Shown here: in pieces, positions 34,302-43,600 of the stretch
Numbering within the stretch: the stretch's first letter is position 1
Layout of the letters: the number at the start of each line of letters is the position of its first letter
Origin: Leadbettera azotonutricia ZAS-9
GTDB taxonomy: Bacteria; Spirochaetota; Spirochaetia; Treponematales; Breznakiellaceae
NCBI RefSeq assembly: GCF_000214355.1
Contig: NC_015577.1
Span: 2,126,453 to 2,190,452, forward strand
DNA: 64,000 nt
Reading direction: 5' to 3'
Notes under the pieces: generated by a model
Seen by the model: the letters and a program-made list of their open reading frames with translations, nothing else
Database searches by the model: none
Told to the model about the DNA's origin: nothing
Translations under genes and position numbers: made by a program

Positions 34302-35700
34302 TGCCTCAAAATAAAATCTAACCGAAAGGAACGGCTGCCTCACAATAAAAATCTAACCGTGGCTAAACATCTTCAAGAGCCGAAGCAGCAAGGGACTTCT
34401 GGCTCTGAAGCTCGAAGAGAGCCATCAGTGCATGGTTGACCAGGCGTTTCTGTTTGACCGGATTGAGACGGGCAGCCCTGCGTCGAAGCTCGTCCTTGAA
34501 TGTATCAGGAAGGTCAGGGGATTCCAAGAGGCGCCTGTAGGGCGACTTGGGTTTGTCGTACACCTTCTTGACCCTGGCCCCTATCCGCTCCTTGGCGATT
34601 ATTTTTTCTGAAGGGTAAAAATAGTTGAGCAGGGGACAGAGATGGCGGTAGACCTCGGCCAGGGCGTCTCTGGCCTGGAGGGTGTCATAGCGATAGTACC
34701 CCACGGTCCTGCGGACGGTCATGTCGTTTTTCTGCTCCACGAAGCAGTTGTCGTTCTTGTGGTAGGAACGGCTGCGGGTGAACTGGACGCGGTGTTCGTC
34801 ACACCATGCCTTGAGCTGGTAATTAATGAACTCCCCGCCGTTATCGCTGTCGATGCCCAAAAGGGGGAAGGGAAACTGGGAGGGGAAGAGAGACACCTCC
34901 TCTTTAACCCAGCGATGGGCCTTGTTGAGGAGGGCGCGGAGCTCCACCCAGCCTGAATAGACATCGGTGGCATTGAGGGTACAGCAGAACTCGCCTGAGG
35001 CGTTTCCGCCGTCATGAACCACCGTATCCAGCTCAAAAAAGCCCGGTTTCCTCTCATCCCAGGCATAAAAGACACGGATGGGGATCTGGTGCTTGAGGAG
35101 GCCGCCGGGCCGTGTGGCGCTCCGTCCTTTTAATTCCAGCTTCTTCCGTTCAGGCTTGAGCTTCCGGTCGATGGTGGCGGGGCTTATGGCAAGCAGCTGC
35201 GCCTTTACCTCCTTGGTGATGCCAAACTCCTTGCAGGGATTGAGGAAAGGCATCTGTTCCCGGAGGAAGGGGGAAAGCCTTTTCCCGCACATGTAATCAA
35301 AGAACTCCCAAATCAGTTTGAGGGCTTTTATCGTTGCCGCCTGGTAGACCGGCTTCCGCCCTCCCCCTGCTTTTCGTTTTTTAAACGCATCGGCCTTGAG
35401 CTTAACAACCCTTCCGGCCAGTCTGACCAGTTCCGTTCTCCCCCAATTCGCCAAAAGGTGCAGGGCGTATTTCCGGTTGTACCCTGTGTTCTGGACAAAC
35501 TCGTCCAGGATAGCGGTCTTGCCCTTTTTCCCGGCTTTGCGATACCGCATGCTGATTTCTCTGGCAAGCGCCTGTTTCTCTTTCATCGTTAACCCCATTG
35601 AGCCCTCCGGTACCCTTGTTACCGGATATAGGCTACATAATTTGGGTTAGAATTTTATTATGAGGCATTCCCTGTTTTGGGTTAGATTATTTATGAGGCA
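34302..35700 (-). mobile_element. Insertion sequence with doubled terminal repeats (about 1.4 kb)
   Basis: Each end has two copies of a TGCCTCA...AATCTAACC box: 34302 and 34336 on the left, and (reverse complement) 35700 and 35667 on the right. One DDE transposase gene lies inside. I see no clear target duplication. The family is not identified. Confidence 0.82.
34363..35598 (-). CDS. DDE (integrase-core) transposase
   Basis: A 411-residue transposase. The N-terminal helical region includes a TGYNRKYALHLLANWG helix-turn-helix. The rve-type core has Asp in GFFELDTVVHDG, Asp in LGIDSDNGGEF and Glu in NCFVEQKNDMTV. All three acids are present, so it may be active. GGAGGG lies 5 bases before ATG 35598. 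It resembles ISNCY-type single-ORF transposases rather than IS3. Confidence 0.88.
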   Translation of the reverse strand: MGLTMKEKQALAREISMRYRKAGKKGKTAILDEFVQNTGYNRKYALHLLANWGRTELVRLAGRVVKLKADAFKKRKAGGGRKPVYQAATIKALKLIWEFFDYMCGKRLSPFLREQMPFLNPCKEFGITKEVKAQLLAISPATIDRKLKPERKKLELKGRSATRPGGLLKHQIPIRVFYAWDERKPGFFELDTVVHDGGNASGEFCCTLNATDVYSGWVELRALLNKAHRWVKEEVSLFPSQFPFPLLGIDSDNGGEFINYQLKAWCDEHRVQFTRSRSYHKNDNCFVEQKNDMTVRRTVGYYRYDTLQARDALAEVYRHLCPLLNYFYPSEKIIAKERIGARVKKVYDKPKSPYRRLLESPDLPDTFKDELRRRAARLNPVKQKRLVNHALMALFELQSQKSLAASALEDV

Positions 35701-35710
35701 ACGCGTCATA

Positions 35711-35739
35711 TTGACAAGTAGCTTAAAATAATGTATTAT
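35711..35739 (+). promoter_or_regulatory. Consensus sigma-70 promoter
   Basis: TTGACA (35711-35716), exactly 17 bases, then TATTAT (35734-35739), starting 11 bp outside the IS end. It would drive the lipoprotein pair at 35910 through a leader of about 165 nt. Confidence 0.75.
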
Positions 35740-35796
35740 GTTGCTATAAGCGGAATTTTTATCATATTGAGGTTTAGCTAAAAAGCGAGTGACAAA

Positions 35797-35847
35797 ATGA
35801 TAGCAGATGTTCTGATGACCATGATCTCCTTGGCGTTGTTGGTCTAA
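35797..35847 (+). CDS. Possible 16-residue hydrophobic leader peptide
   Basis: ATG at 35797 opens a 16-codon frame (MIADVLMTMISLALLV) inside the long leader of the lipoprotein mRNA. It is hydrophobic, like small type I toxins or leader peptides, but has no strong SD. It is too short to judge by sequence alone. Confidence 0.2.
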   Translation: MIADVLMTMISLALLV

Positions 35848-35909
35848 AAAGATAAAAACCTGCTAATAGCTTTTTCACCGGCTGACTGTTTTTATAGGAG
35901 GAGAAAGGT

Positions 35910-36860
35910 ATGAAAAAGGTAAGATGTGTTTCTGTAATTTCAGTGGTAATGCTAGCTTTGGTATTGATCGGTTCTTGCTCTACGCCCTTGGATGATGATA
36001 AGGAAGTGGAAAAAGGTACGGCTACGATAGCAGTGTATAACAATTATTTTTATAATTGGTATGATCATGGGAAATATACCGTGGCTGTGGAGAAAGGACA
36101 AAAATTGCCTGCTTTGTCGAATCCTCCTGTGATTGAGGGCTTGGCCTTCAAGGGCTGGACAAAGAATTTAAATGATATGGGCGAAAAAGGGTTCAGGGAA
36201 TTGTACAATTTCAATGACACAGTGGAAGGGGATTTTGCGCTGTACGCTTTGCATGAGAATTATGTCAGCCTTGATAGTGCCGACAGCAGTTATTTCACGC
36301 TTGAAAAGATGTACGATAGATTGAGCAAGATTGTAAGCTGGTCTTGGCTGAATACGAATGAAAGTAGCTTTCATCCTAATTATTATTATAATCCGTCAGG
36401 AAACAAGGATGCAAATAATGGGAATAGAATTCATATTAATTTTACCAAGTACGGAAGCGATTATTATTTGAGCGTGGATTTGACGGCGAAATTGTTGAAG
36501 CCGTTGGATTTGTCTTTTGGCACGTACAATTTTGTAGGGAATGATACCATTCGCATAGGCTTTAGTACTGCCATAAATAGCGATGTAGTGAAGAACGGAG
36601 GTTATTTGCAGATTCCTTTGAAGCTTGATCGTTACCTTGGCGACATTGAGCCTAATTGGGATAGCTTTGTACTTCTGGATGGTGAAAGTCCCGTGCAAGT
36701 GGGGCATTACACTAATGCCTTTGCGCAAGGGCTGTATGCCAAATTGGCAGAAAGAGGTCTCAATACCTTGAATTTTTCGGGCTATGGGCATGAAAAATTG
36801 ACCATATACGATGGCACAGGCTATATCGGTTCTTTCAGTTATTCGTTGACTGGATTATAG
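35910..36860 (+). CDS. Lipoprotein with an InlB/Flg_new-type repeat domain
   Basis: The signal peptide ends in lipobox LIGSC (Cys near residue 24), so it is a lipid-anchored surface or periplasmic protein. Residues about 40-115 fit one Listeria-Bacteroides repeat (VEKGQKLPALSNPPVIEGLA, FKGWTKNL, then GDFALYALHENY), a small beta-grasp domain common in secreted proteins. The remaining 200 residues are Tyr/Asn-rich beta sequence that I do not recognise. The SD is AGGAGG. A small lipoprotein follows after 9 bp. Low GC suggests cargo of the element. Confidence 0.78.
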   Translation: MKKVRCVSVISVVMLALVLIGSCSTPLDDDKEVEKGTATIAVYNNYFYNWYDHGKYTVAVEKGQKLPALSNPPVIEGLAFKGWTKNLNDMGEKGFRELYNFNDTVEGDFALYALHENYVSLDSADSSYFTLEKMYDRLSKIVSWSWLNTNESSFHPNYYYNPSGNKDANNGNRIHINFTKYGSDYYLSVDLTAKLLKPLDLSFGTYNFVGNDTIRIGFSTAINSDVVKNGGYLQIPLKLDRYLGDIEPNWDSFVLLDGESPVQVGHYTNAFAQGLYAKLAERGLNTLNFSGYGHEKLTIYDGTGYIGSFSYSLTGL

Positions 36861-36869
36861 GAGGAAATT

Positions 36870-37067
36870 ATGAAGTATTTTTGGGCGTTGTTGGGTGCGG
36901 TTCTGATTATATCCTGCAATAATGGCATTAATGGCCCTACCAATGAAAAAGTTGAAAAAATCGACAAGTCGGTCAAGACTTCCATTGATGGCGGCGAGTA
37001 TATCGATGTTACTCTTGTTGGTGTAAAGGCGCAAGGCAAACCGACGATTTTGATGTCGGCGGTATAA
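36870..37067 (+). CDS. Small lipoprotein
   Basis: A 65-residue protein with a signal peptide and lipobox IISC (Cys near residue 16), followed by a short charged stretch and a beta-like end (EYIDVTLVGVKAQGKPTILM). TAGGAGG precedes the ATG. It is co-transcribed with the larger lipoprotein. The function is unknown; the two may interact. Confidence 0.6.
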   Translation: MKYFWALLGAVLIISCNNGINGPTNEKVEKIDKSVKTSIDGGEYIDVTLVGVKAQGKPTILMSAV

Positions 37068-37133
37068 TCTATAAAGCGTTTGTCAGGTATTCCTGACAGA
37101 CTTTGTTTATAAAAAAATCCCGATATTCTTGTT

Positions 37134-38360
37134 CTACATCAACACCTCCGGTATGGATGTGTAAGTTTTTCCATCAAGTAGCCGTTCAAGCTGATCCATG
37201 CCGATTTTCCGGTTTTCCATTTTCACAAGGTTTTCCAGTATCTTGCCATGCGTCCAGCCGGAAGCGTCCCATATTCGGGCCGACTGTATCTGCCGGAAGG
37301 AAAAATGATTGTGCTGTCCGGTCATGACCTTGACCCTGAAATCCATATTTTCAGCCCATAGTTTGGCAATTTTCTCGTTGACCAGCTTCATATCGGAAGT
37401 ATGAAAATTCCGCTCTAGCGTATGCTTCTGGACTTCCAATAAAACGGCTTCCATGTTATCGGCGTTAAGCTCTTGGGCAAGGGTGTAGCCTGTCCGCTTG
37501 GCAAAATGGCTAATGCACTGCAATCCTGCTTTGCCGCCGGGGATCATGTTCAAGCCTTTCTGGTACAGGGAAGAAAGGGAGCGGTTCTCTACTTCTGTTT
37601 CTTCAAGGTCAAGGGCTTGGGTTTCGGTAAGCCCTGCCCTTTCCACAATATGTTCCAGCACTTTGATTTTGAAGAATTCTCCCCTCAATGCCCGATGGAA
37701 CAGAAGGTTTGAACCCTTCATGGTGGCGTAGCAATGCTGTTTGTACCGTTCCTGCCATGTCCGCTTTGTTATGCCCACATAAATAGAGGATTTCTCCTGA
37801 TGGGCTTTCTGTGCCCTGTATAGCCCTTTCTGGTTAATGTCGGGAAGGGGATTTTGCATGAGGGGGTATGCTGTTTCGTACTGGCTTTCTTCGGGAAGCA
37901 GGGTATGGGAATAAAGCTGGTATGATCCCTGTTTCAGCACCGCCGTCTCGCCAAACCCAAAAAGGTACTCCATAGGTACAATGAAGGAGTTAAGTACCCC
38001 CTTATGGTGGAAACCCACGACAAGATGATTTCCGGTATATGAGGCTGGCGTTTTTTCCTCATAGTCAACGATGATGCGGTAATCCCTGGCCTTATGGAGT
38101 GTCGAGATTTTGTGGTCTGTAGAGGGATCAAAGTAGATGGTGATATTCAAGGTCGGATACTTGGTCTCGCTTGCGGCCCCTGGCCTCCATTCTTCCTTGA
38201 GGGTGCTTTCGGTTGCGGCGTTCCGGTAGTTTTCAAGCATTTCCTTAAGTTTGCCGGGGTTGTTGCGGTCGATGCCGTCAATCGCTTTTTGCAGTTCCCC
38301 ATACGCTTTTTTGTTGAGGGGGAACAAAAGTTTTTCAAAAACCGATGAACTGAATTTCAT
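37134..38360 (-). CDS. GIY-YIG nuclease-domain protein
   Basis: 408 residues. The GIY-YIG core runs from about 178 to 275: GLY (179-181), YVG (194-196), the conserved Arg in TKRTWQERYKQH and the metal-binding Glu in LDLEETEVENR, followed by the common NMIPGGKAG loop. The flanking domains, an N-terminal 170 and a C-terminal 130 residues, are not recognised. Such proteins include homing and mobile-element nucleases and DNA-repair enzymes. It is divergent from an XRE gene near the right end of the element. Role unknown; element maintenance or defence is possible. Confidence 0.8.
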   Translation of the reverse strand: MKFSSSVFEKLLFPLNKKAYGELQKAIDGIDRNNPGKLKEMLENYRNAATESTLKEEWRPGAASETKYPTLNITIYFDPSTDHKISTLHKARDYRIIVDYEEKTPASYTGNHLVVGFHHKGVLNSFIVPMEYLFGFGETAVLKQGSYQLYSHTLLPEESQYETAYPLMQNPLPDINQKGLYRAQKAHQEKSSIYVGITKRTWQERYKQHCYATMKGSNLLFHRALRGEFFKIKVLEHIVERAGLTETQALDLEETEVENRSLSSLYQKGLNMIPGGKAGLQCISHFAKRTGYTLAQELNADNMEAVLLEVQKHTLERNFHTSDMKLVNEKIAKLWAENMDFRVKVMTGQHNHFSFRQIQSARIWDASGWTHGKILENLVKMENRKIGMDQLERLLDGKTYTSIPEVLM

Positions 38361-38517
38361 ATAAAACTCCTGTATAATAAAATTAAATATAACTATAATA
38401 TTATTATACTTTTATTTAATTTCTGTCAAGAGTAAATTCAACAATTTTTTAATTTTTATTTACAAAAGCTTAAAATTTTTATACTATTCAATATGCGAAG
38501 GATAATTACGGTACATT

Positions 38518-38814
38518 ATGGGAATTAGCTATAAACCTTTTCATCATTTGTTGATTGAAAAGAATCTTAAAATGAAGGAAGTGATGGAAAGAGCAAAAAT
38601 CAGTCCGCCTACTATCGTAAAATTATCAAGGAATGATTATGTTGGTCTGCGTGTTATAGAAAAACTATGTGGGGTATTGGATTGTAAGCCGGAACAGATT
38701 TTTGAAATCGTTATAGGCCACGATACGGTTACCCCTATAAAGAAAAGAATTCCCAAGGAGCAACCGTCCCCATCATCAAAAATACCCGATATTACGAAAA
38801 AAGAGAAACATTAA
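38518..38814 (+). CDS. Small XRE-type HTH regulator
   Basis: 98 residues with an HTH_26/Cro-like domain (FHHLLIEKNLKMKEVMERAK, ISPPTIVKLSRN, LCGVLDCKPEQIFEI) and a basic, Lys/Pro-rich tail. It is divergent from the GIY-YIG gene and lies 165 bp from the right attachment site, so it could control either. Confidence 0.82.
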   Translation: MGISYKPFHHLLIEKNLKMKEVMERAKISPPTIVKLSRNDYVGLRVIEKLCGVLDCKPEQIFEIVIGHDTVTPIKKRIPKEQPSPSSKIPDITKKEKH

Positions 38815-38979
38815 GAACCAATATAGAAAGCGTGTTGTATTTTTTGTAGTACAAAATACAGGTCTTACCTGTCATTTTTTGGCACTATCTTGCATTACTT
38901 ATTGACATAATTTGTTATATGATATAGAATTATGTCGTTATCTGGCACTAACTAGCACTACCAAAGATGAAGGGAATTT
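38815..38979. promoter_or_regulatory. Right-end attachment region with repeated GCACTA
   Basis: GCACTA occurs at 38882, 38945 and 38955, and a GTATTTT / AAAATAC dyad lies near 38840-38865. Such short direct repeats next to an attachment core can be integrase arm sites. No gene is seen. Confidence 0.4.
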
Positions 38980-39530
38980 GGTCCGACTCCCGTTTCCCGC
39001 TTTTGTCTGGTAGGCCCGGAAAGATGACTTTCCGGGCTTTTTAATGACTAATTCCTTATGTCATAAGGAATTAGGGCTGGCGAGGAAAACTCGAAGCTTG
39101 TTAGTGTTAATCCATTGTTGCACAAATTGTAGTATTTTGTGCAAGGCGCAGGGTTACCATGGCTCGAAGTTCCCTCTCCCTTTGGAAGCGTCCTACAACC
39201 GTTCCCCGCTCATTTGTCTACTATGTTCGTATATGGCTCCCTTCTGAAAAGCGGTATTCAACGCCCAAGTCGGCGGCTGTCCTGGCTGAAAATTTGGGGC
39301 TTGATATGTCCCAGCTCCCCCCTTCCACCAAAACCGGGGCGAGGAAAATTGGAGAAATTTGGCTTTTAAAGGGCGGCCTCAAAACACTCAAAAACAATCC
39401 CGACAATCCGCTTCTTGCCGATTTTTGCCTAGATTTCTGGACTTGGGATAAGTCTGAATATGTCGAAGGAAAGATCGACCGGGAACAGCGTATAAGCAAG
39501 CGATGGTGCAAGGATAGCCACAATCGCATA
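38980..39530 (+). repeat. Right copy of the 551-bp direct repeat (attR plus a second integrase start)
   Basis: Nearly identical to 21238-21788, from GGTCCGACTCCCG of the tRNA-Gly 3' end through the palindrome (39049-39073) into the integrase gene. A simple attR would carry only the tRNA part, so this is the left end of a second element that was integrated in tandem and then mostly deleted. Confidence 0.92.
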
Positions 39531-39542
39531 TTCCGCTGTTAA
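39159..39542 (+). pseudogene. int: Truncated integrase gene (5' 124 codons)
   Basis: Matches the N-terminus of the integrase at 21417 with only a few base changes up to CAATCGCATA. The match then ends, and the frame stops four codons later. It has no catalytic domain, so it is inactive. It marks the deletion point of the second element. Confidence 0.92.
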
Positions 39543-39569
39543 AGGCCTTCGCCTCTTGGACGGGAGCAT

Positions 39570-40277
39570 TTACACCTTAGCCATCTCGATAATAAACGCA
39601 TGGGTCTCTTCTTCCGCACTAAGTGTTATATTTTCTTCGGTTATTTCAACCGCATCACGCATGGACAATTGAATATCATTAAGCTTGGCGCTGCCCTCTA
39701 TCAATACAAGATACGCTTGCCGGTTTTTTGCAACTTCAAAATCCAGAGTCTTTCCTTTTGATACGATTGTCGCATAGGCATTAATATCCGCATGAATCTT
39801 AATGGGCGCCTCGCTCTTTTTGTTGTCAGTTCCTGATGCAATAGGCAGCCAGGTATCACGCCTATCCTCAAAAACAAACCGGTAATCTCCGTAATTTGGC
39901 TTATACCCGTCTTTGTCCGGAAAAATCCATATCTGCAAAAAGCGAAGGCCCTTTTTGCCCAGGTTGTATTCACTATGAAGAACTCCGGTTCCAGCGCTCA
40001 TATACTGAACCTGTCCCCGGGTCAGGGTTTGCTTGTTTCCCATACTGTCCCCATGGGTCAATTCTCCATCAACAACATAGGAAATAATTTCCATATTCTC
40101 ATGGGGGTGTGTATCAAAACCCATCTGCGATTCCACCATATCATCATTTATAACCCGTAATATTCCAAATTGAATATTTTCCGGGTTATAATATTCAGCA
40201 AAAGAAAAATGGAAATGGCTGTCCAGCCAGCCGTGAACGCCCCGTCCCATTTTTGCATGATCAATGTAACGTACCAT
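39570..40277 (-). CDS. Pirin family protein (YhaK-like bicupin)
   Basis: A 235-residue pirin. The metal site is complete: H57 and H59 in HPHENMEI, H101 and E103 in VLHSEYN. Further family marks are VVDGELTHGDS and KGLRFLQIWIFPD. Pirins are cupin proteins with quercetinase or redox-sensing roles; the cellular role here is unknown. It lies between two remnants of the integrative element (39530 and 40419), so it may be stranded cargo, although its codon use looks host-like. Confidence 0.92.
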   Translation of the reverse strand: MVRYIDHAKMGRGVHGWLDSHFHFSFAEYYNPENIQFGILRVINDDMVESQMGFDTHPHENMEIISYVVDGELTHGDSMGNKQTLTRGQVQYMSAGTGVLHSEYNLGKKGLRFLQIWIFPDKDGYKPNYGDYRFVFEDRRDTWLPIASGTDNKKSEAPIKIHADINAYATIVSKGKTLDFEVAKNRQAYLVLIEGSAKLNDIQLSMRDAVEITEENITLSAEEETHAFIIEMAKV

Positions 40278-40644
40278 GATGAACCATCCTGTTTTTATGA
40301 TTTAATTTCTCTTTTTATAAGATACTTAATTTAAGAATAGAAATCAAGTTTTAGAGGGGACAGCTTTAGAGGGTGAGGCCGTTTCAATCATGCTCCATAA
40401 TGATTCATAAAAATACGTTAATTCATTATGGCATAATGAATTAGTGTTTTTAAAAGGCGGCCTCAAAACACTCAAAAATAATCCAATATTATTATTTCAC
40501 CTGGTTTTATAGGATTAAGATTTATGCGTTTTTTTCTAAAATGTCTTGTTTATTTATTATTTTGCTATCATTATTACAGTAATTCATAGGAATCAACAGG
40601 CCCCTGGAGCGTATGTGTCCTCCCTACGAATCAAGGGGTGATAT
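40278..40644. other. Noncoding gap before the autotransporter
   Basis: Holds the third element remnant (40419-40484), CCATAATGATTCATAAAAAT at 40395 (also at 27097 inside the element), and the autotransporter leader with AAGGGGTG before its ATG. I could not fix a promoter. Confidence 0.5.
40419..40484 (+). repeat. Third, decayed remnant of the element's left end
   Basis: A palindrome with arms TAATTCATTATG / CATAATGAATTA (one compensated change from the 21307 site) is joined directly to 38 bp matching integrase positions 21621-21658 with three mismatches. About 290 bp between them are deleted. Confidence 0.75.
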
Positions 40645-43600
40645 ATGCTTCCATCAGGTTCTGATTCAAAGGGAAATTTTAGTCGTTTCTGGGCATTTTT
40701 ATTGATCCTCTTGATGATTAGTCCCGCCGGAGTGCTTCCGGTCTATGCGGACGAGTATGCCTATGTGTGGAACGGAAGCCCCGGCAGCAATTGGAGCACC
40801 TCCGGAAACTGGAGGGTGGGTGATGAGGAGCCTCCAGAACATGTCGGCCCTCCGGAGAGTGGTGATAGCGCCGCAATCGGTAGCGGTGGCAGTGCAGTGG
40901 TTTCCAGCTCCGACGGGACGGCTCAGACTGTTACCGTTGGCGGCGGCTTAACGGTCTTAGGTAGCAGCTTGATCGTTGGCAATGGCGGGGTTGCGGTTAA
41001 TGGGGGTAGCCTTACCCTTACCGGCGGCAACCTAAACGTTGGCGGCAGCGGAATTGCGGTTAACGGGGGCAGTTTTACTCTTACCGGCGGCAGCCTTTTG
41101 GCTGGTACGGTTACTACTGACAGCTCGGGTGTAATCAATATCGGCGCCGCAGCCGGCAGCACTGCGGTAGCAGTAAGCGGCAGCACTTTAGACGGCAGCA
41201 CGGAGTTTTCCGGCACAGGTGGTACCCTACAGTTCAACAGTACCGGTTTAACCTTTAGCAATGCTATCAATGGCAGCCTGAAGCTTGTACAAACTGCGGG
41301 GACTACCATCCTTACCGGTAATAACAACTATACCGGGGGAACCACTATAGGCACCGGAGCAACCCTGCAAATAGGCAATGGTACTACCGGAAGCATTGCA
41401 AATGCCGGTTTGATTGACAATAGTGGTACCCTGATCTTTAACCGCAACGCTACGGTTACCCATAGTGGTGTTATCAGTGGAAGCGGCGCTTTGACCCAGG
41501 CGGGATCAGGGACACTGATACTGACCGGGTCTAACAACTATGCTGGGGTCACCACCATCACCGACGGTCTAATCCAATTTACTAACGCCAATAGGGGCGT
41601 CGGCAATACCGACGCCAATAACTTAGGACTGGGTAAGATTACCCTTAACGGCGGCGGCCTTCGATGGGACAGCAACACATATGATTTATCCGGCAGATTG
41701 AACGCCATCGGCTCAGGCGGGGCAACCTTTGACACCAACGGAAATAACGTAACCCTTGGAACTGCCCTTACCGGCACAGGCGGTATTACCAAAGACGGCA
41801 GCGGAACTCTTATCCTTACGGGGGCTAACACCTATACCGGAGGAACCATTATTTCAGCCGGCGGTACTTTGCAGATAGGCAATGGCGTTTCCGGTGCCGG
41901 TGATACCGGAAGCATAGCCAATAGCAGCGGCATTATCAACAATGGCGCCCTGATCTTCAACCGTTCCGGTACCGTCGATTACGGTAAGGTAATCAGTGGA
42001 ACCGGAACCCTGACCAAACAGGGTACGGGCATCCTCACTTTGACTGGGGCTAATACCTATGGCGGGGGAACTACTATTACAGGCGGCCTTATTAATTTCG
42101 CCAATATTGGCAATTTTGGGGATACCACCTCACCAGCTTATGATCACAATATTACCCTCAACGGCGGCGGCCTCCAATGGGCAACCGGCAATACCACTAA
42201 TATATCCGATAAGCTCTACGGCGTTATCGGCACTGAGGGCGGAACCTTTGACACCAATAATAATGGCCCCATAACTCTTGCCACCGTCCTGTCGGGGGGT
42301 GGCTCCAAGGGCATTACCAAAACCGGCGGCGGAACCCTTATCCTTTCGGGGGCTAACCGCTATAACGGGGGAACCACCATCAACGGCGGTTTAATCCAAT
42401 TTACTAACGCCGATTGGGGTACCGGCTCTGACGCCAATAACCTAGGACTGGGTAATATTACCCTTAACGGCGGCGGCCTTCGTTGGGACAGCAACAACTA
42501 TGATATCTCCGGCAGATTGAACGCCATCGGTCAAAGTGGCGGGACCTTCAATACTGACATCAATGTAAACTTTGCCAAGCCCATTACCGGTCCTGGTACT
42601 CTTAACACTAACCTCAATTATTATGTTATCACCAAGGCCGGCACCGGGACTCTTTCGTTCAGCGGCAGCGGCGCCATTGCCGATACCCTGGGCCTTAACC
42701 TGCTCGCCGGTACCCTGGACATTTCGGGCATTGGCGAGTTCGATGCGACCGAGGTTCGGGTCAAGTCCCTGTCCGGGGCTGGCGCCTTGTTTTTAGGTGA
42801 TGTCATGGATAGCAGCAATAGAATTATCGTGGGTCATGATCCGGCAGTGATCGGTGGTACTCCGATAGCGGACGGCGGCGGCAGCTATGGCGGAGCTATT
42901 TCCGGCATTGGAGGGCTTACCAAAACCGGTACCGCTCTCCTGACTCTTACCGGTACCAGCTTCTATACCGGCGGCACCGAAATTCTGAAGGGTCTTATCA
43001 ACTTCAGTGATCCGGCTAATTTTGGTACTACCACCCTATTGCAAGACAAGATTATCCTTAATGGCGGCGGCCTCCAATGGGCAAGCAGTTACAACGGCGA
43101 CGATATATCCAGTGCACTCAACGGCGCTATCGGTATTAACGGCGGTACCTTTCATACCAATAATAATTTACCCATCACCCTGAGTACTCCCCTGACAGGG
43201 GGCGGAACCTCCTTCGACACCGGCATTACCAAAGACGGCGGGGGGACCCTCGTCCTTACCGGGCTTAATACCTATTCCGGGGGAACCCTTATTAAGGGTG
43301 ATAGTACCAAGGGTAGTTTTATCCAATTTAGTGACGCCGACAGGGACAAGGACAACAAGGATCGGCCCAATAATTTAGGACTGGGTACTATTACCCTCAA
43401 CGGCGGAGGGCTCCTTTGGGGCGCGAACTACAATTATGACATATCCGAAAGGGAGATCACCGTCGTTGGAAGCGATTTAATCGGTGGAACCTTTAACACC
43501 AACGGCAACACCATACTGCCCTTTGCAAAAGCCCTTACCGGCTCCGGCGCTGTTACCAAGATGGGCGAGGGCAGCCTTACCTTTACTGTTATTAATGAAT

